A stretch of DNA of 11,486 bases from LGRD01 sp031378125 (lineage in GTDB: Bacteria; Pseudomonadota; Gammaproteobacteria; Burkholderiales; Burkholderiaceae_C), in the NCBI GenBank assembly GCA_031378125.1, contig JANNDW010000043.1, positions 1-11,486 of the forward strand, given 5' to 3'. Of the stretch, positions 1-6,388 are shown one piece after another. Position numbers and translations under genes: made by a program. Within the stretch, counting starts at the first letter, position 1. Every line of letters begins with the position of its first letter. The notes below the pieces were generated by a model. It was not told where the DNA came from. It saw only the letters and a program-made list of their open reading frames with translations, and searched no databases.

Positions 1-415
1 GGGTGACCTTCATCGTCTCGGTGCCACCGGTCAGCTGCCACAGCAACTCGTTGCCGCCGCCCAGCGGGTCCGACGGGCTGGGCGCCTGTTCGGGCACCAA
101 GGTGTTCTTGAACTCGACGCGGTAGGTCACGCGCGACTTCAAGCTCGCGCCGATGCCGATGTGGAATTCGTAGCGGTAGCCGTTGCACGCTCGCAAGCCC
201 TGGTTGCCCTGGCCCGGCTCGTGCAGCGGGTTGAAGTTCATGATCAGGTAGAGCTTGTCGTGCCGCAGGTCCGACACCCAGGCGTAGGTGTCGGTGTTGT
301 CGGCACAGGGTTCGTTCAGCACCGCCAGCGCCTCGCGGTGGCTGGACGCTTGCGCGCCGACGCCAAAGGCCGCGAGCAAGGTCGCGGCAATCAAGTTCTT
401 GCACAGTTTCTTCAT
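1..415 (-). CDS. Exported DUF4331-family protein, divergent copy (3' end outside window)
   Basis: The first 138 codons are visible, starting at the ATG at 415-413; an AAGGAG SD (422-427) sits 6 bases upstream. Residues 1-23 are a signal peptide ending Ala-Gln-Ala, so the mature protein would begin Ser-Ser-His-Arg-Glu-Ala, the hallmark start of DUF4331 proteins and shared with the two larger copies at 2339 and 4399. It then has ADNTDTYAWVSD, LIMNFNPLHEP and YEFHIGIG, matching the family order (DxTDxYxF, LxxNxxPLxxP, YEIHxDNDGD). It is clearly divergent: Pro after SSHREA is replaced by Leu, the Asp-rich DNDGD segment is gone, and an extra Cys pair is present (NEPC, RAC). It lies 105 bases after the anti-sigma gene with no promoter of its own that I can see, so it is probably the third gene of the sigma operon. 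The family function is unknown; an extracytoplasmic location is inferred from the signal peptide. Confidence 0.85.
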   Translation of the reverse strand, partial: MKKLCKNLIAATLLAAFGVGAQASSHREALAVLNEPCADNTDTYAWVSDLRHDKLYLIMNFNPLHEPGQGNQGLRACNGYRYEFHIGIGASLKSRVTYRVEFKNTLVPEQAPSPSDPLGGGNELLWQLTGGTETMKVT

Positions 416-488
416 GCTGATCTCCTTGAGAGTCAAAAGCCTCTCCCTCCTGCCCCGGTGGGGCGAGGATGTCGGGTGAGGTGGCGGG

Positions 489-507
489 TGGCCGGAGCAG
501 CCGGCCA
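489..507 (-). repeat. Inverted repeat between anti-sigma and DUF4331 genes
   Basis: TGGCCGG, a 5-base loop, then CCGGCCA forms a perfect 7-bp GC-rich hairpin in the minus-strand transcript, just after the anti-sigma stop. No T-run follows, so it is not a standard intrinsic terminator. It could lower read-through or mark an RNA processing site between the two genes; the effect is unknown. Confidence 0.4.
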
Positions 508-520
508 AAGCAGCGGCCCG

Positions 521-1312
521 CTAGAGGTAGGCCGCCGGGTTGAGTGAACCGTGCACATAGAACAGCGCGCCCACGTCGGTCGTCACCGCGCCGTGGCGGC
601 TGCCCATCGGCGCGAGCTGGTAGTCGCTACTGCGCAGCAAGGTGTCGCCGACGAAGGCTTCGCCGGCGAGCATCATGCATTCCTCCTCCAGCGGGTGGCC
701 GTGCGCGTTGACGCTGGCGCCGGCGCGCATGCGCACGAGCAACGAGCTGCGTTCGCCGCCTTGCCACAGCGCGCGGATGCGCACGCCGGGGCAGAAGTCG
801 TCCCAGCCGCCGTCGCCGCGCACGGCGGAGAAGTGCGTCAGCGATGCAGCCGGCACATCGGGTGCGCTCAGGCGCAGGAACAGGCGTGCGCCAGCGGCGC
901 CGGCGTGAATCGGGTGAGCGAGGTCGTGCGGCAAGCACGCGGCCTCGCCGCAGGCCAGCATCTTGTCGACGCTGGCGGCGCTAGCGACGTTGCCGACGTT
1001 GTCGACGTTGCCGACGACGACCGCCTCGCCGCCCAGCACTACCAGCTCGGCCTGCGTGAAACACGGGTCGCGCGGCACGATGGCGTGCGGCCCCAGTTCG
1101 ATCAGGCAAGAGCTTGCCAGCCCGGTGCGGGCGAGCGGCCTGTGGCGCACCGCCGCGGCAAGCAGCGACCAGGGCAAGCCGTCGCGCCGCACGGTCAGGA
1201 ACTGGCTCTCGTGCGCATGGCTGGCCCGCACCCGTTCGAGCAGGCGGCTGCGCAGGTCGGGTCGAGGTTGCGGCGTCATCGGGCTGCCATTGACAGGGAC
1301 GGTGGTGTTCAT
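521..1312 (-). CDS. ChrR-like cupin anti-sigma factor
   Basis: This 263-residue protein is the likely partner of the ECF sigma factor just upstream: its ATG overlaps the sigma stop as ATGA (1309-1312), so translation is probably coupled. The C-terminal half (about 181-263) is a metal-type cupin. It has His204-Gly-His206, Glu210 and, in the P-x-G-x-x-H motif, His240, the four ligands of the cupin fold. It resembles the C-terminal cupin of ChrR, the Zn anti-sigma factor that holds RpoE until singlet oxygen or peroxide acts in Rhodobacter. The N-terminal part (about 20-45) has the Arg/Leu-rich RSRLLERVRASHA helix followed by FLTVRRDGLPW, common in cupin anti-sigma proteins. The middle (about 65-170) looks like a second, degenerate cupin. 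I cannot find the HxxxCxxC zinc motif of the classical anti-sigma domain. A 9-base tandem repeat encodes a Val/Asn/Gly-rich loop near residues 98-109. The partner role is inferred from position and fold. Confidence 0.8.
   Translation of the reverse strand: MNTTVPVNGSPMTPQPRPDLRSRLLERVRASHAHESQFLTVRRDGLPWSLLAAAVRHRPLARTGLASSCLIELGPHAIVPRDPCFTQAELVVLGGEAVVVGNVDNVGNVASAASVDKMLACGEAACLPHDLAHPIHAGAAGARLFLRLSAPDVPAASLTHFSAVRGDGGWDDFCPGVRIRALWQGGERSSLLVRMRAGASVNAHGHPLEEECMMLAGEAFVGDTLLRSSDYQLAPMGSRHGAVTTDVGALFYVHGSLNPAAYL
986..1021. repeat. 9-base tandem repeat within the anti-sigma gene
   Basis: GACGTTGCC, GACGTTGTC, GACGTTGCC, then GACGACGAC: three near-identical 9-base units and a degenerate fourth. 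On the coding (minus) strand they give the loop VVGNVDNVGNV. The units keep frame, so changes in copy number would lengthen or shorten the loop without breaking the gene. Confidence 0.75.
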
Positions 1313-2028
1313 GAGCTCAACGCGCCCGCGCGGGCATCGTCCTCGTTCAACAGGCCGCGCATCGTGTTCAGGCCGCGCCGGATGTGCGACTTCACGGTCC
1401 CCAGCGGCAGGTGCACCTGCGCCGCGATCTGCTCGTGCGTCAGCCCGCGGTGGAATGCGAGCGACAGCAATTGGCGTGGCAGCGGGTCGAGTTGTTCGAG
1501 TGCGGCGCGCAAGGCGTCGGAGCGTTGCGCGTCGTGCATCATTTCGGCCGGGTTGTCATGCGCATCGCCCTGGTCGTCGACCAGGCTGTGCGGCTCGGGG
1601 TGCGAGCTGGCTTCGTCGCGGCGCCGCAGAGGGTCGAGCGCGCGGTTTCGAGCGAGTGTCAGCAGCCAGGCCATCACCGGGCCGCGCTGGCGGTCAAAGC
1701 GCAGCGCCTGGCGCCAGACCTGCCAGTACACGTCTTCGGTCACCTCCTCGGCGCAGGGCAGGTTGTGGGTGATGCCGCGCGCCATGCCGTAAACGCGGCC
1801 GACGGTCGCGTCGTACAGCAGGCCGAGCGCGCGTTCGTCGCAGGCGCCGATGCGTTCGACCCATTCGCACAGCGTGCCGTCTTCAACGGGGTCGCGGGCG
1901 GCGGGGGCGGCCTGGCGCTTGTCCATCGAGGGGGCTGTCGGTGGTTCGTGGGTTCGCGGCAGCTGGGCGAACAGGGCGTCGAGCTGATGGCTCAATTCGA
2001 ACGGCAAGGCCAGTGCAGCCTGGATCAT
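1309..2028 (-). CDS. ECF (extracytoplasmic function) RNA polymerase sigma factor
   Basis: This 239-residue sigma-70 family protein has only regions 2 and 4. Region 2 (about 52-122) contains LLYDATVGRVYGMARGI, the EEVTEDVYWQVWR core-binding stretch and WLLTLARNRALDPLRRR. Region 4 (about 178-227) contains LPRQLLSLAFHRGLTHEQIA and LPLGTVKSHIRRGL, the helix-turn-helix for the -35 element. The start at 2028 is chosen because a GAGGAG SD (2035-2040) lies 6 bases upstream and a promoter-like element (2087-2113) lies upstream of that. Longer reading up to 2148 would run through this promoter. A start at Met35 (1926) would give a more usual ECF length of about 205 residues but has no SD. The first 50 residues are an unusual extension. 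Region 4 resembles sigma factors paired with ChrR-type anti-sigma factors. The overlapping downstream gene is the likely inhibitor, and the upstream motif suggests autoregulation. Confidence 0.9.
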   Translation of the reverse strand: MIQAALALPFELSHQLDALFAQLPRTHEPPTAPSMDKRQAAPAARDPVEDGTLCEWVERIGACDERALGLLYDATVGRVYGMARGITHNLPCAEEVTEDVYWQVWRQALRFDRQRGPVMAWLLTLARNRALDPLRRRDEASSHPEPHSLVDDQGDAHDNPAEMMHDAQRSDALRAALEQLDPLPRQLLSLAFHRGLTHEQIAAQVHLPLGTVKSHIRRGLNTMRGLLNEDDARAGALSS

Positions 2029-2086
2029 GAAACGCTCCTCGGAAACGGCGGCGGGAACAGGGCGTGGCGCCGTGGTTGCCTGGGTA

Positions 2087-2113
2087 TAAGCAGGCGCGGC
2101 GCTTCTGGATGCA
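2087..2113 (-). promoter_or_regulatory. Predicted ECF-type promoter of the sigma/anti-sigma operon
   Basis: On the minus strand, TGCATCC (2113-2107), 13 bases, then CTGCTTA (2093-2087). The same -35 box, spacing and -10 box (with G for T at one place) occur before the DUF4331 genes at 2339 and 4399. Transcription would begin near 2080, about 50 bases before the sigma ATG. This fits autoregulation, which is usual for ECF sigma factors. It is predicted from motif repetition only. Confidence 0.7.
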
Positions 2114-2223
2114 TAGGTGCAAACACTGATGTAAGGTCGGCCGAGCAACAGTCGGGTCGCGGCAAGTCGTTCAGCGTGACCACAGCTGCCGATGCGCCCG
2201 CTCGGCCGGGCCTTTCAATCGCC

Positions 2224-2250
2224 TGCATCCGTTTGTGCCAGGTCTGCGTA
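2224..2250 (+). promoter_or_regulatory. Predicted ECF-type promoter of the first DUF4331/lipoprotein module
   Basis: TGCATCC (2224-2230), 13 bases, CTGCGTA (2244-2250). The last four spacer bases and the -10 box (AGGTCTGCGTA) are identical to those of the second module's promoter at 4272-4298, although the rest of the spacer and the flanks differ. Transcription would start near 2257, giving a leader of about 80 bases. Confidence 0.75.
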
Positions 2251-2338
2251 GCAAGGCCCAGGCGCCCCCAATTGCTGTCGGTGCCGGCACCCGGCCCTGG
2301 CAAAAGGGCTGCAACCTGAACCACAAAGGAAGAGACTC

Positions 2339-3898
2339 ATGACATCGCAACCAAATACGGCGGGGCGGCTTGTGCCCTTGGCCGCCGCGCTGTGCGCAGC
2401 GGCGGCCGCCATGCTGACGGCGCCGGCGCAGGCTTCCAGCCACCGTGAAGCGCCCTTCATCACCACCCAGCCCAAGGTGGACGCGACCGACTTCTACATG
2501 TTCAACAGCTACGAGCCCGGGCGCGACGGCTACGTGACGCTGATTGCCAACTACCTGCCGCTGCAGTCCCCGTACGGCGGCCCGAACTACTTCTCGCTGG
2601 ACCCGAACGCGCTGTACGAAATCCACCTGGACAATGACGGTGACGCGAAGGAAGACCTCACGTTCCAGTTCCGCTTCAAGAACAAGCTGAACAGCGTGAC
2701 CTTGCCCATCGGCGACAAGAACATTGCCATCCCGCTGATCCAGGCTGGCCAGGTGACCGACGTGAAGTCGCCCTCGCTGAACGTGAGTGAGAGCTTCACC
2801 GTCGACGTGATTCGCGGGGATCGCCGCCGCGACTGGGAAAGGCGCACCAGCATCACCAACGCAAGCAATGGCAGCGCCACCTTCGACAAGCCGGTCGACA
2901 ACATCGGCACCAAGACCATTCCCGACTACGCCGGTTATGCGGCCAAGCACATCTACAACGTCAACGTGCCCGGCTGCAGCATGCCCGGCAAGGTGTTCGT
3001 GGGCCAGCGCAAGGAGCCGTTCGCGGTCAACCTGGGCGTGATCTTCGATCTGGTGAACGCTCCGCTGGCGGTCATCACCGACCCGGCGCTGATCAATGCC
3101 GCGCCGAACATCATCGACGACGCGAACATCACCACGCTGGCGCTGGAAGTACACAAGAGCTGCCTGGTGGCGCGCGGCTCCACCGACCCCGTGATCGGCG
3201 GCTGGACCACCGCGAGCCTGCGCCAGGCGCGCTTGCTCGACCCGACGCCCAAGCAGGGCCTGCAAACCACCGAAATCGTGGCGGGCCCGTGGACGCAGGT
3301 GTCGCGGCTGGGCATGCCGCTGGTGAACGAAGTGGTCATCGGCCTGCCGGACAAGGACAAGTTCAACGGCTCCCGCCCCAAGGACGACGGCCAGTTCGCC
3401 GACTACGTGACGAACCCGTCGCTGCCGGCGCTGCTGGAGATTGCGCTGGCCATTCCCGGCACGGCCCCGAAGAACCTGCCGCGCACCGACCTGGTGACGA
3501 CCTTCCTGACCGGCATCAAGGGCCTGAACCAACCTGCCAAGGTCACGCCGTCTGAAATGCTGCGCCTGAACACCGCGATCCCTGCGACTCCCGAGGCACA
3601 GCAGAACCGTTTGGGCATCGTCGGCAACATCCTGGCCAACGGAACCGACAGCGCCGGCTTCCCGAACGGGCGCCGCCCCAAGGATGACGTGGTCGACGTC
3701 TCGCTGGTGGCGATGATGGGCGGCCTGTGCATGGCCAATGGCGAAAACAACGCTCTCGGCCTGGGTGAAAGCTGCAAGCCGGGCAATGTGCCGCTGGGGG
3801 CCACATCGCTGAAGCTGCACGACGCGGTGGACCAGGCCGTGATTCCACTGCTGCCCAGGTTCCCGTACCTGTTCACGCCCACCCCCGGCGCCAAGTGA
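2339..3898 (+). CDS. Exported DUF4331-family protein A
   Basis: This 519-residue protein of unknown function starts at the ATG at 2339, 8 bases after an AAAGGA SD (2325-2330). Residues 1-32 are a signal peptide (LVPLAAALCAAAAAMLTAP core, Ala-Gln-Ala end). The mature chain would begin SSHREAPFIT, the DUF4331 signature. Further family marks in order are VDATDFYMFNSY, LIANYLPLQSPYGGPNYFSLDPNALYEIHLDNDGD (about 65-102), an Asp-rich D98-N-D-G-D102 loop that resembles a calcium site, VFVGQRKEPFAVNLG, GGWTTASLRQ, SRLGMPLVNEVVIGLPDKDKFN and, near the C-terminus, GFPNGRRPKDDVVDVSL. Four Cys in the mature chain are shared with copy B and may form two disulfides. The lipoprotein gene at 3909 follows after 10 bases, and its SD overlaps this stop, so the two are co-transcribed. 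Copy B at 4399 is a clear paralogue. Periplasmic or surface location is inferred. Confidence 0.92.
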   Translation: MTSQPNTAGRLVPLAAALCAAAAAMLTAPAQASSHREAPFITTQPKVDATDFYMFNSYEPGRDGYVTLIANYLPLQSPYGGPNYFSLDPNALYEIHLDNDGDAKEDLTFQFRFKNKLNSVTLPIGDKNIAIPLIQAGQVTDVKSPSLNVSESFTVDVIRGDRRRDWERRTSITNASNGSATFDKPVDNIGTKTIPDYAGYAAKHIYNVNVPGCSMPGKVFVGQRKEPFAVNLGVIFDLVNAPLAVITDPALINAAPNIIDDANITTLALEVHKSCLVARGSTDPVIGGWTTASLRQARLLDPTPKQGLQTTEIVAGPWTQVSRLGMPLVNEVVIGLPDKDKFNGSRPKDDGQFADYVTNPSLPALLEIALAIPGTAPKNLPRTDLVTTFLTGIKGLNQPAKVTPSEMLRLNTAIPATPEAQQNRLGIVGNILANGTDSAGFPNGRRPKDDVVDVSLVAMMGGLCMANGENNALGLGESCKPGNVPLGATSLKLHDAVDQAVIPLLPRFPYLFTPTPGAK

Positions 3899-3908
3899 GG
3901 AGAGCCCC

Positions 3909-4172
3909 ATGAGCAAATCTAGCCTGATGCTGTGCGGCTGTGTGGCGCTGCTGCTGGCCGCCTGCGGCGGTGGCAGTTCCGACACCACGGCGGCCCCTGC
4001 GCCGCAGAGCGTGGACTATGTGCCGACGGCCGCCAGCGAAAGCACCTCGGTGTTCGCCGGCTGGTTGAAGCAGATGTCCGGACAGTCCTTGGAGAGCAAG
4101 GACTCGATGAACACGAGCACGTTCACGCCGACGGTGCAAGAAGACACGGAGCCGGTCGCAGCACCACTTTGA
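3909..4172 (+). CDS. Small predicted outer-membrane lipoprotein A
   Basis: An 87-residue protein with a short signal peptide and lipobox Leu-Ala-Ala-Cys, Cys19 being the lipidation site. Gly at +2 argues for sorting to the outer membrane. After Cys comes GGGSSDTTAAPAPQ, a flexible linker, then an acidic, low-complexity tail with one possible short helix (VFAGWLKQMSG, about 50-60). It has no recognised domain. A GAGGAG SD (3897-3902) overlaps the stop of the DUF4331 gene, so expression is coupled to it. The lipoprotein at 6125 has the same length, the Cys at the same position and a similar end (DTEP versus DTAEP), which suggests a duplicated pair with the DUF4331 gene. A possible role is to anchor or escort the DUF4331 partner; that is inference. 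Confidence 0.85.
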   Translation: MSKSSLMLCGCVALLLAACGGGSSDTTAAPAPQSVDYVPTAASESTSVFAGWLKQMSGQSLESKDSMNTSTFTPTVQEDTEPVAAPL

Positions 4173-4188
4173 CCCAACGCAAACCTGC

Positions 4189-4222
4189 AACGGCGGCGGC
4201 CAGATCTGCCGCCGTTTGTCTT
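4189..4222 (+). terminator. Probable intrinsic terminator after the first module
   Basis: AACGGCGGC (4189-4197) and GCCGCCGTT (4208-4216) form a perfect 9-bp stem with a 10-base loop, followed by a short, interrupted T-run (TTTGTCTT). It lies 16 bases after the lipoprotein stop and before the next promoter. It would separate the two modules, although the weak T-run may allow some read-through. Confidence 0.65.
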
Positions 4223-4271
4223 GAATATCACGAACCGGGCATCGATTCATTGAGCGGTTTCCCATCCACTG

Positions 4272-4298
4272 TGCATCCGAGGACAAGAGGTCTGCGTA
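4272..4298 (+). promoter_or_regulatory. Predicted ECF-type promoter of the second DUF4331/lipoprotein module
   Basis: TGCATCC (4272-4278), 13 bases, CTGCGTA (4292-4298), identical in both boxes and in spacing to the element before the first module. It sits between the first module's terminator and the second DUF4331 gene. Transcription would begin near 4305, about 94 bases before the ATG at 4399. Confidence 0.75.
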
Positions 4299-4398
4299 TC
4301 CAAAGCCAGCGCGATGTCATGTTTCCCGGACACCGCCTGCCGCTGCCAGGCCCGAAACCCGGGTCGGGCGATGTTCACCCCACATGAAGGAAGAGAAG

Positions 4399-6114
4399 AT
4401 GAAAATCATTTCATTGCGCACCCGACGCGCGCTGCCGGCACTGACCGCGATATGCGCTGCCGTGGCCGCCCTCACCGCGCCCAGTGTTCAGGCGTCCAGC
4501 CACCGTGAAGCCCCGTTCATCACCACCGCGCCCAAGGTGGACGCGACCGATTTCTACATGTTCAACAGCTACGAGACGGGCCGGGGTGCCTACGTGACGC
4601 TGATCGCCAACTACATCCCGCTGCAGGCTCCGTACGGCGGCCCGAACTATTTTTCGCTGGACCCGAACGCGCTGTACGAGATTCACATCGACAACAACGC
4701 CGATGCCAAGGAAGACATCACCTTCCAGTTTCGCGCCAAGAACACGCTGAAGAACGGAACCAAGGGCATCGAGCTCGACATCGGCGGCACGATGGTTGCG
4801 ATCCCGTTGATCCAGGCCGGCCAGCTCACCGGCGCGAACGCGGTGCGCAATTCGCCGGTGCTGAACCTGAACGAGACCTTCACCGTCGACATGGTGCGCG
4901 GCGACCGCCGCACCGGCACGAAGGCGGCACTCAAGATCGCGGCCACGTCGCCGAACGGCACCCCGGGCGCCACGGTCTTCGACAAGCCGGTGGACAACAT
5001 CGGCGTGAAGACGATTCCCGACTACGCCGGCTACGCCGCCAAGCATGTGTACACGGTCGACATTCCCGGCTGCAGCGCACCCGGCAAGGTCTTCGTGGGT
5101 CAGCGCAAAGACCCGTTCGCGGTCAACCTCGGGACGATATTCGACCTGGTCAATGCGGCGCCCGCGGTGATCACCAACCCGGCCAACATCGGCGCGGCCG
5201 GGGTGGGCGATCTGGATGATGCGAACGTCACCACGCTGGCCATGGAGGTGCCCAAGGACTGCCTGACCGCCAAGCCTTCAACCGACTCGACCTACGACCC
5301 GGTGATCGGCGGCTGGACCACGGCCAGCCTGCGCCAGGGCAGCTTGCTGAACCCGGTGCCGAAGAAGGGCCATCAGACCACCGCCATCAGCGGCGGTGCG
5401 TGGACGCAGGTGTCGCGCCTGGGCCACCCGCTGGTCAATGAAGTGGTGATCGGCCTGCCCGACAAGGACCGCTTCAATGGCTCCAAGCCCAAGGACGATC
5501 TTCAGTTCGCCACCTACGTGACCAACCCGACCTTGCCGGCGCTGTTGGGCATCGCGCTGGCGTCTGACCCGGCTTTCCTGGCGCCGACCAACCTGCCGCG
5601 CACCGACTTGCTGAATGTTTTCCTGACCGGCATCGGCGGTGTCAACAAACCCAAAGGCACGGTGACGCCGGCTGAAATGCTTCGCCTCAACACGGCCATC
5701 GCGGCCGTGCCGTTCGCATCCCAGAACCGCCTGGGTGTGGCCGGCGAAGTGCTGAAGGTGGGAGGCGCCGGAAACCTGGCCCAGGCCGTTGACCTGGCGG
5801 GCTTTCCGAACGGCCGGCGCCCGAAGGACGACGTGGTCGACATCTCGCTGGTGGCAGTGGCCGGCGGCCTGTGCGTGATCAACAGCAATGCGTCGATCGC
5901 AGCGATCCAGCCGGCCGACAACAATAACGTGCTGGGCCTCAACAGCTTCACCATTCCAGGCGCCACACCCACCGTCCTCAACTCGGAATGCCGTTTCGGC
6001 AAGGTGCCCTTGGGTGCCACGTCGGCAGCGCTGCACGATGCGGTCGACCAGGCGAAGGTTCCGTTGTTCGAGACCTTCCCGTACCTGTTCACGCCCATCG
6101 GCGGAACCAAATAA
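4399..6114 (+). CDS. Exported DUF4331-family protein B
   Basis: This 571-residue paralogue of the protein at 2339 starts at the ATG at 4399 because AAGGA (4387-4391) lies 7 bases upstream. An in-frame ATG at 4384 would include the SD itself. The signal peptide is residues 1-32, with MKIISLRTRR then a hydrophobic core and a Val-Gln-Ala end, giving mature SSHREAPFIT. The N-terminal 100 residues align with copy A without gaps. The Asp-rich loop is weaker here (D98-N-N-A-D102). Later landmarks match copy A: VFVGQRKDPFAVNLG, GGWTTASLRQ, SRLGHPLVNEVVIGLPDKDRFN, GFPNGRRPKDDVVDISL and four conserved Cys. The extra 52 residues come from several small insertions, the largest near the C-terminus (IQPADNNNVLGLNSFTIPGA region). 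The lipoprotein gene at 6125 follows closely, so the pair repeats the order of the first module. Function is unknown. Confidence 0.92.
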   Translation: MKIISLRTRRALPALTAICAAVAALTAPSVQASSHREAPFITTAPKVDATDFYMFNSYETGRGAYVTLIANYIPLQAPYGGPNYFSLDPNALYEIHIDNNADAKEDITFQFRAKNTLKNGTKGIELDIGGTMVAIPLIQAGQLTGANAVRNSPVLNLNETFTVDMVRGDRRTGTKAALKIAATSPNGTPGATVFDKPVDNIGVKTIPDYAGYAAKHVYTVDIPGCSAPGKVFVGQRKDPFAVNLGTIFDLVNAAPAVITNPANIGAAGVGDLDDANVTTLAMEVPKDCLTAKPSTDSTYDPVIGGWTTASLRQGSLLNPVPKKGHQTTAISGGAWTQVSRLGHPLVNEVVIGLPDKDRFNGSKPKDDLQFATYVTNPTLPALLGIALASDPAFLAPTNLPRTDLLNVFLTGIGGVNKPKGTVTPAEMLRLNTAIAAVPFASQNRLGVAGEVLKVGGAGNLAQAVDLAGFPNGRRPKDDVVDISLVAVAGGLCVINSNASIAAIQPADNNNVLGLNSFTIPGATPTVLNSECRFGKVPLGATSAALHDAVDQAKVPLFETFPYLFTPIGGTK

Positions 6115-6124
6115 GGGGAGTGGC

Positions 6125-6388
6125 ATGAACAAAACAATGTTTGTGATGTTGGCCAGCGCCGCGGCGCTGCTGACGGCCTGCGGTGGCAGAAGCGATCCGG
6201 TGGCGGTGGTCCCCGCCGTCACCGAGGCGGTGCCTGCCGAGGCGGCCACGTCGCCCACGGCTGCGACGCAATACGTGGCCGATCTGACGGCGGTCGCCCC
6301 GATGCAGACCGACAGCCTGGAGCCGGTCAGCGCATTGCCGGACAGCTTGGCAACCGACGACACGGCGGAGCCCAGGCTGGTCGAGTGA
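6125..6388 (+). CDS. Small predicted outer-membrane lipoprotein B
   Basis: An 87-residue lipoprotein with lipobox Leu-Thr-Ala-Cys (Cys19) and Gly at +2. The mature part is acidic and rich in Ala, Val, Pro and Thr, with no recognised domain. It shares length, Cys position, a Tyr-Val followed by Ser-Leu-Glu, and a DTAEP-type end with the lipoprotein at 3909. The start at 6125 is chosen because AAGGGGAG (6113-6120), overlapping the DUF4331 stop, lies 4 bases upstream and the signal peptide begins there. An upstream in-frame opening from 5888 is only out-of-frame overlap with the DUF4331 gene. It is the second half of the duplicated module. Confidence 0.85.
   Translation: MNKTMFVMLASAAALLTACGGRSDPVAVVPAVTEAVPAEAATSPTAATQYVADLTAVAPMQTDSLEPVSALPDSLATDDTAEPRLVE

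Larger units (their letters stand above)
2029..2338. other. Divergent intergenic region between the sigma operon and the DUF4331 set
   Basis: This 310-base spacer carries the two outward-facing ECF-like promoters (2087-2113 minus, 2224-2250 plus) and the SD sites of both flanking genes. The stretch between the two -35 boxes (2114-2223) holds no ORF I can support and no clear housekeeping promoter. It does hold a small GCCCG/CGGGC hairpin at 2196-2211, whose role I cannot tell. Confidence 0.6.

Noticed and set aside
416..520. ECF-type promoter before the divergent DUF4331 gene
   Set aside because: A GACATCC (470-476 region, minus strand) resembles the -35 box, but no CGTA/CTTA follows at the right distance.
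551..1792. Plus-strand open frame across the sigma and anti-sigma genes
   Set aside because: The composition is typical of an antisense shadow, and both real genes are on the minus strand with clear domains.
2029..2148. Longer start for the sigma factor at 2148
   Set aside because: It would translate through the predicted promoter (2087-2113), lacks an SD, and an ideal SD precedes 2028.
2196..2211. GCCCG/CGGGC hairpin followed by CTTT as a terminator
   Set aside because: The stem is only 5 bp, the T-run is short, and no upstream plus-strand gene needs a terminator there.
2171..3988. Very long open frame on the minus strand opposite DUF4331 A
   Set aside because: GC-rich coding strands often leave the opposite frame open. 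The predicted protein is rich in Arg, His, Gln and Val with no domain or SD, while the plus strand has a signal peptide and family motifs.
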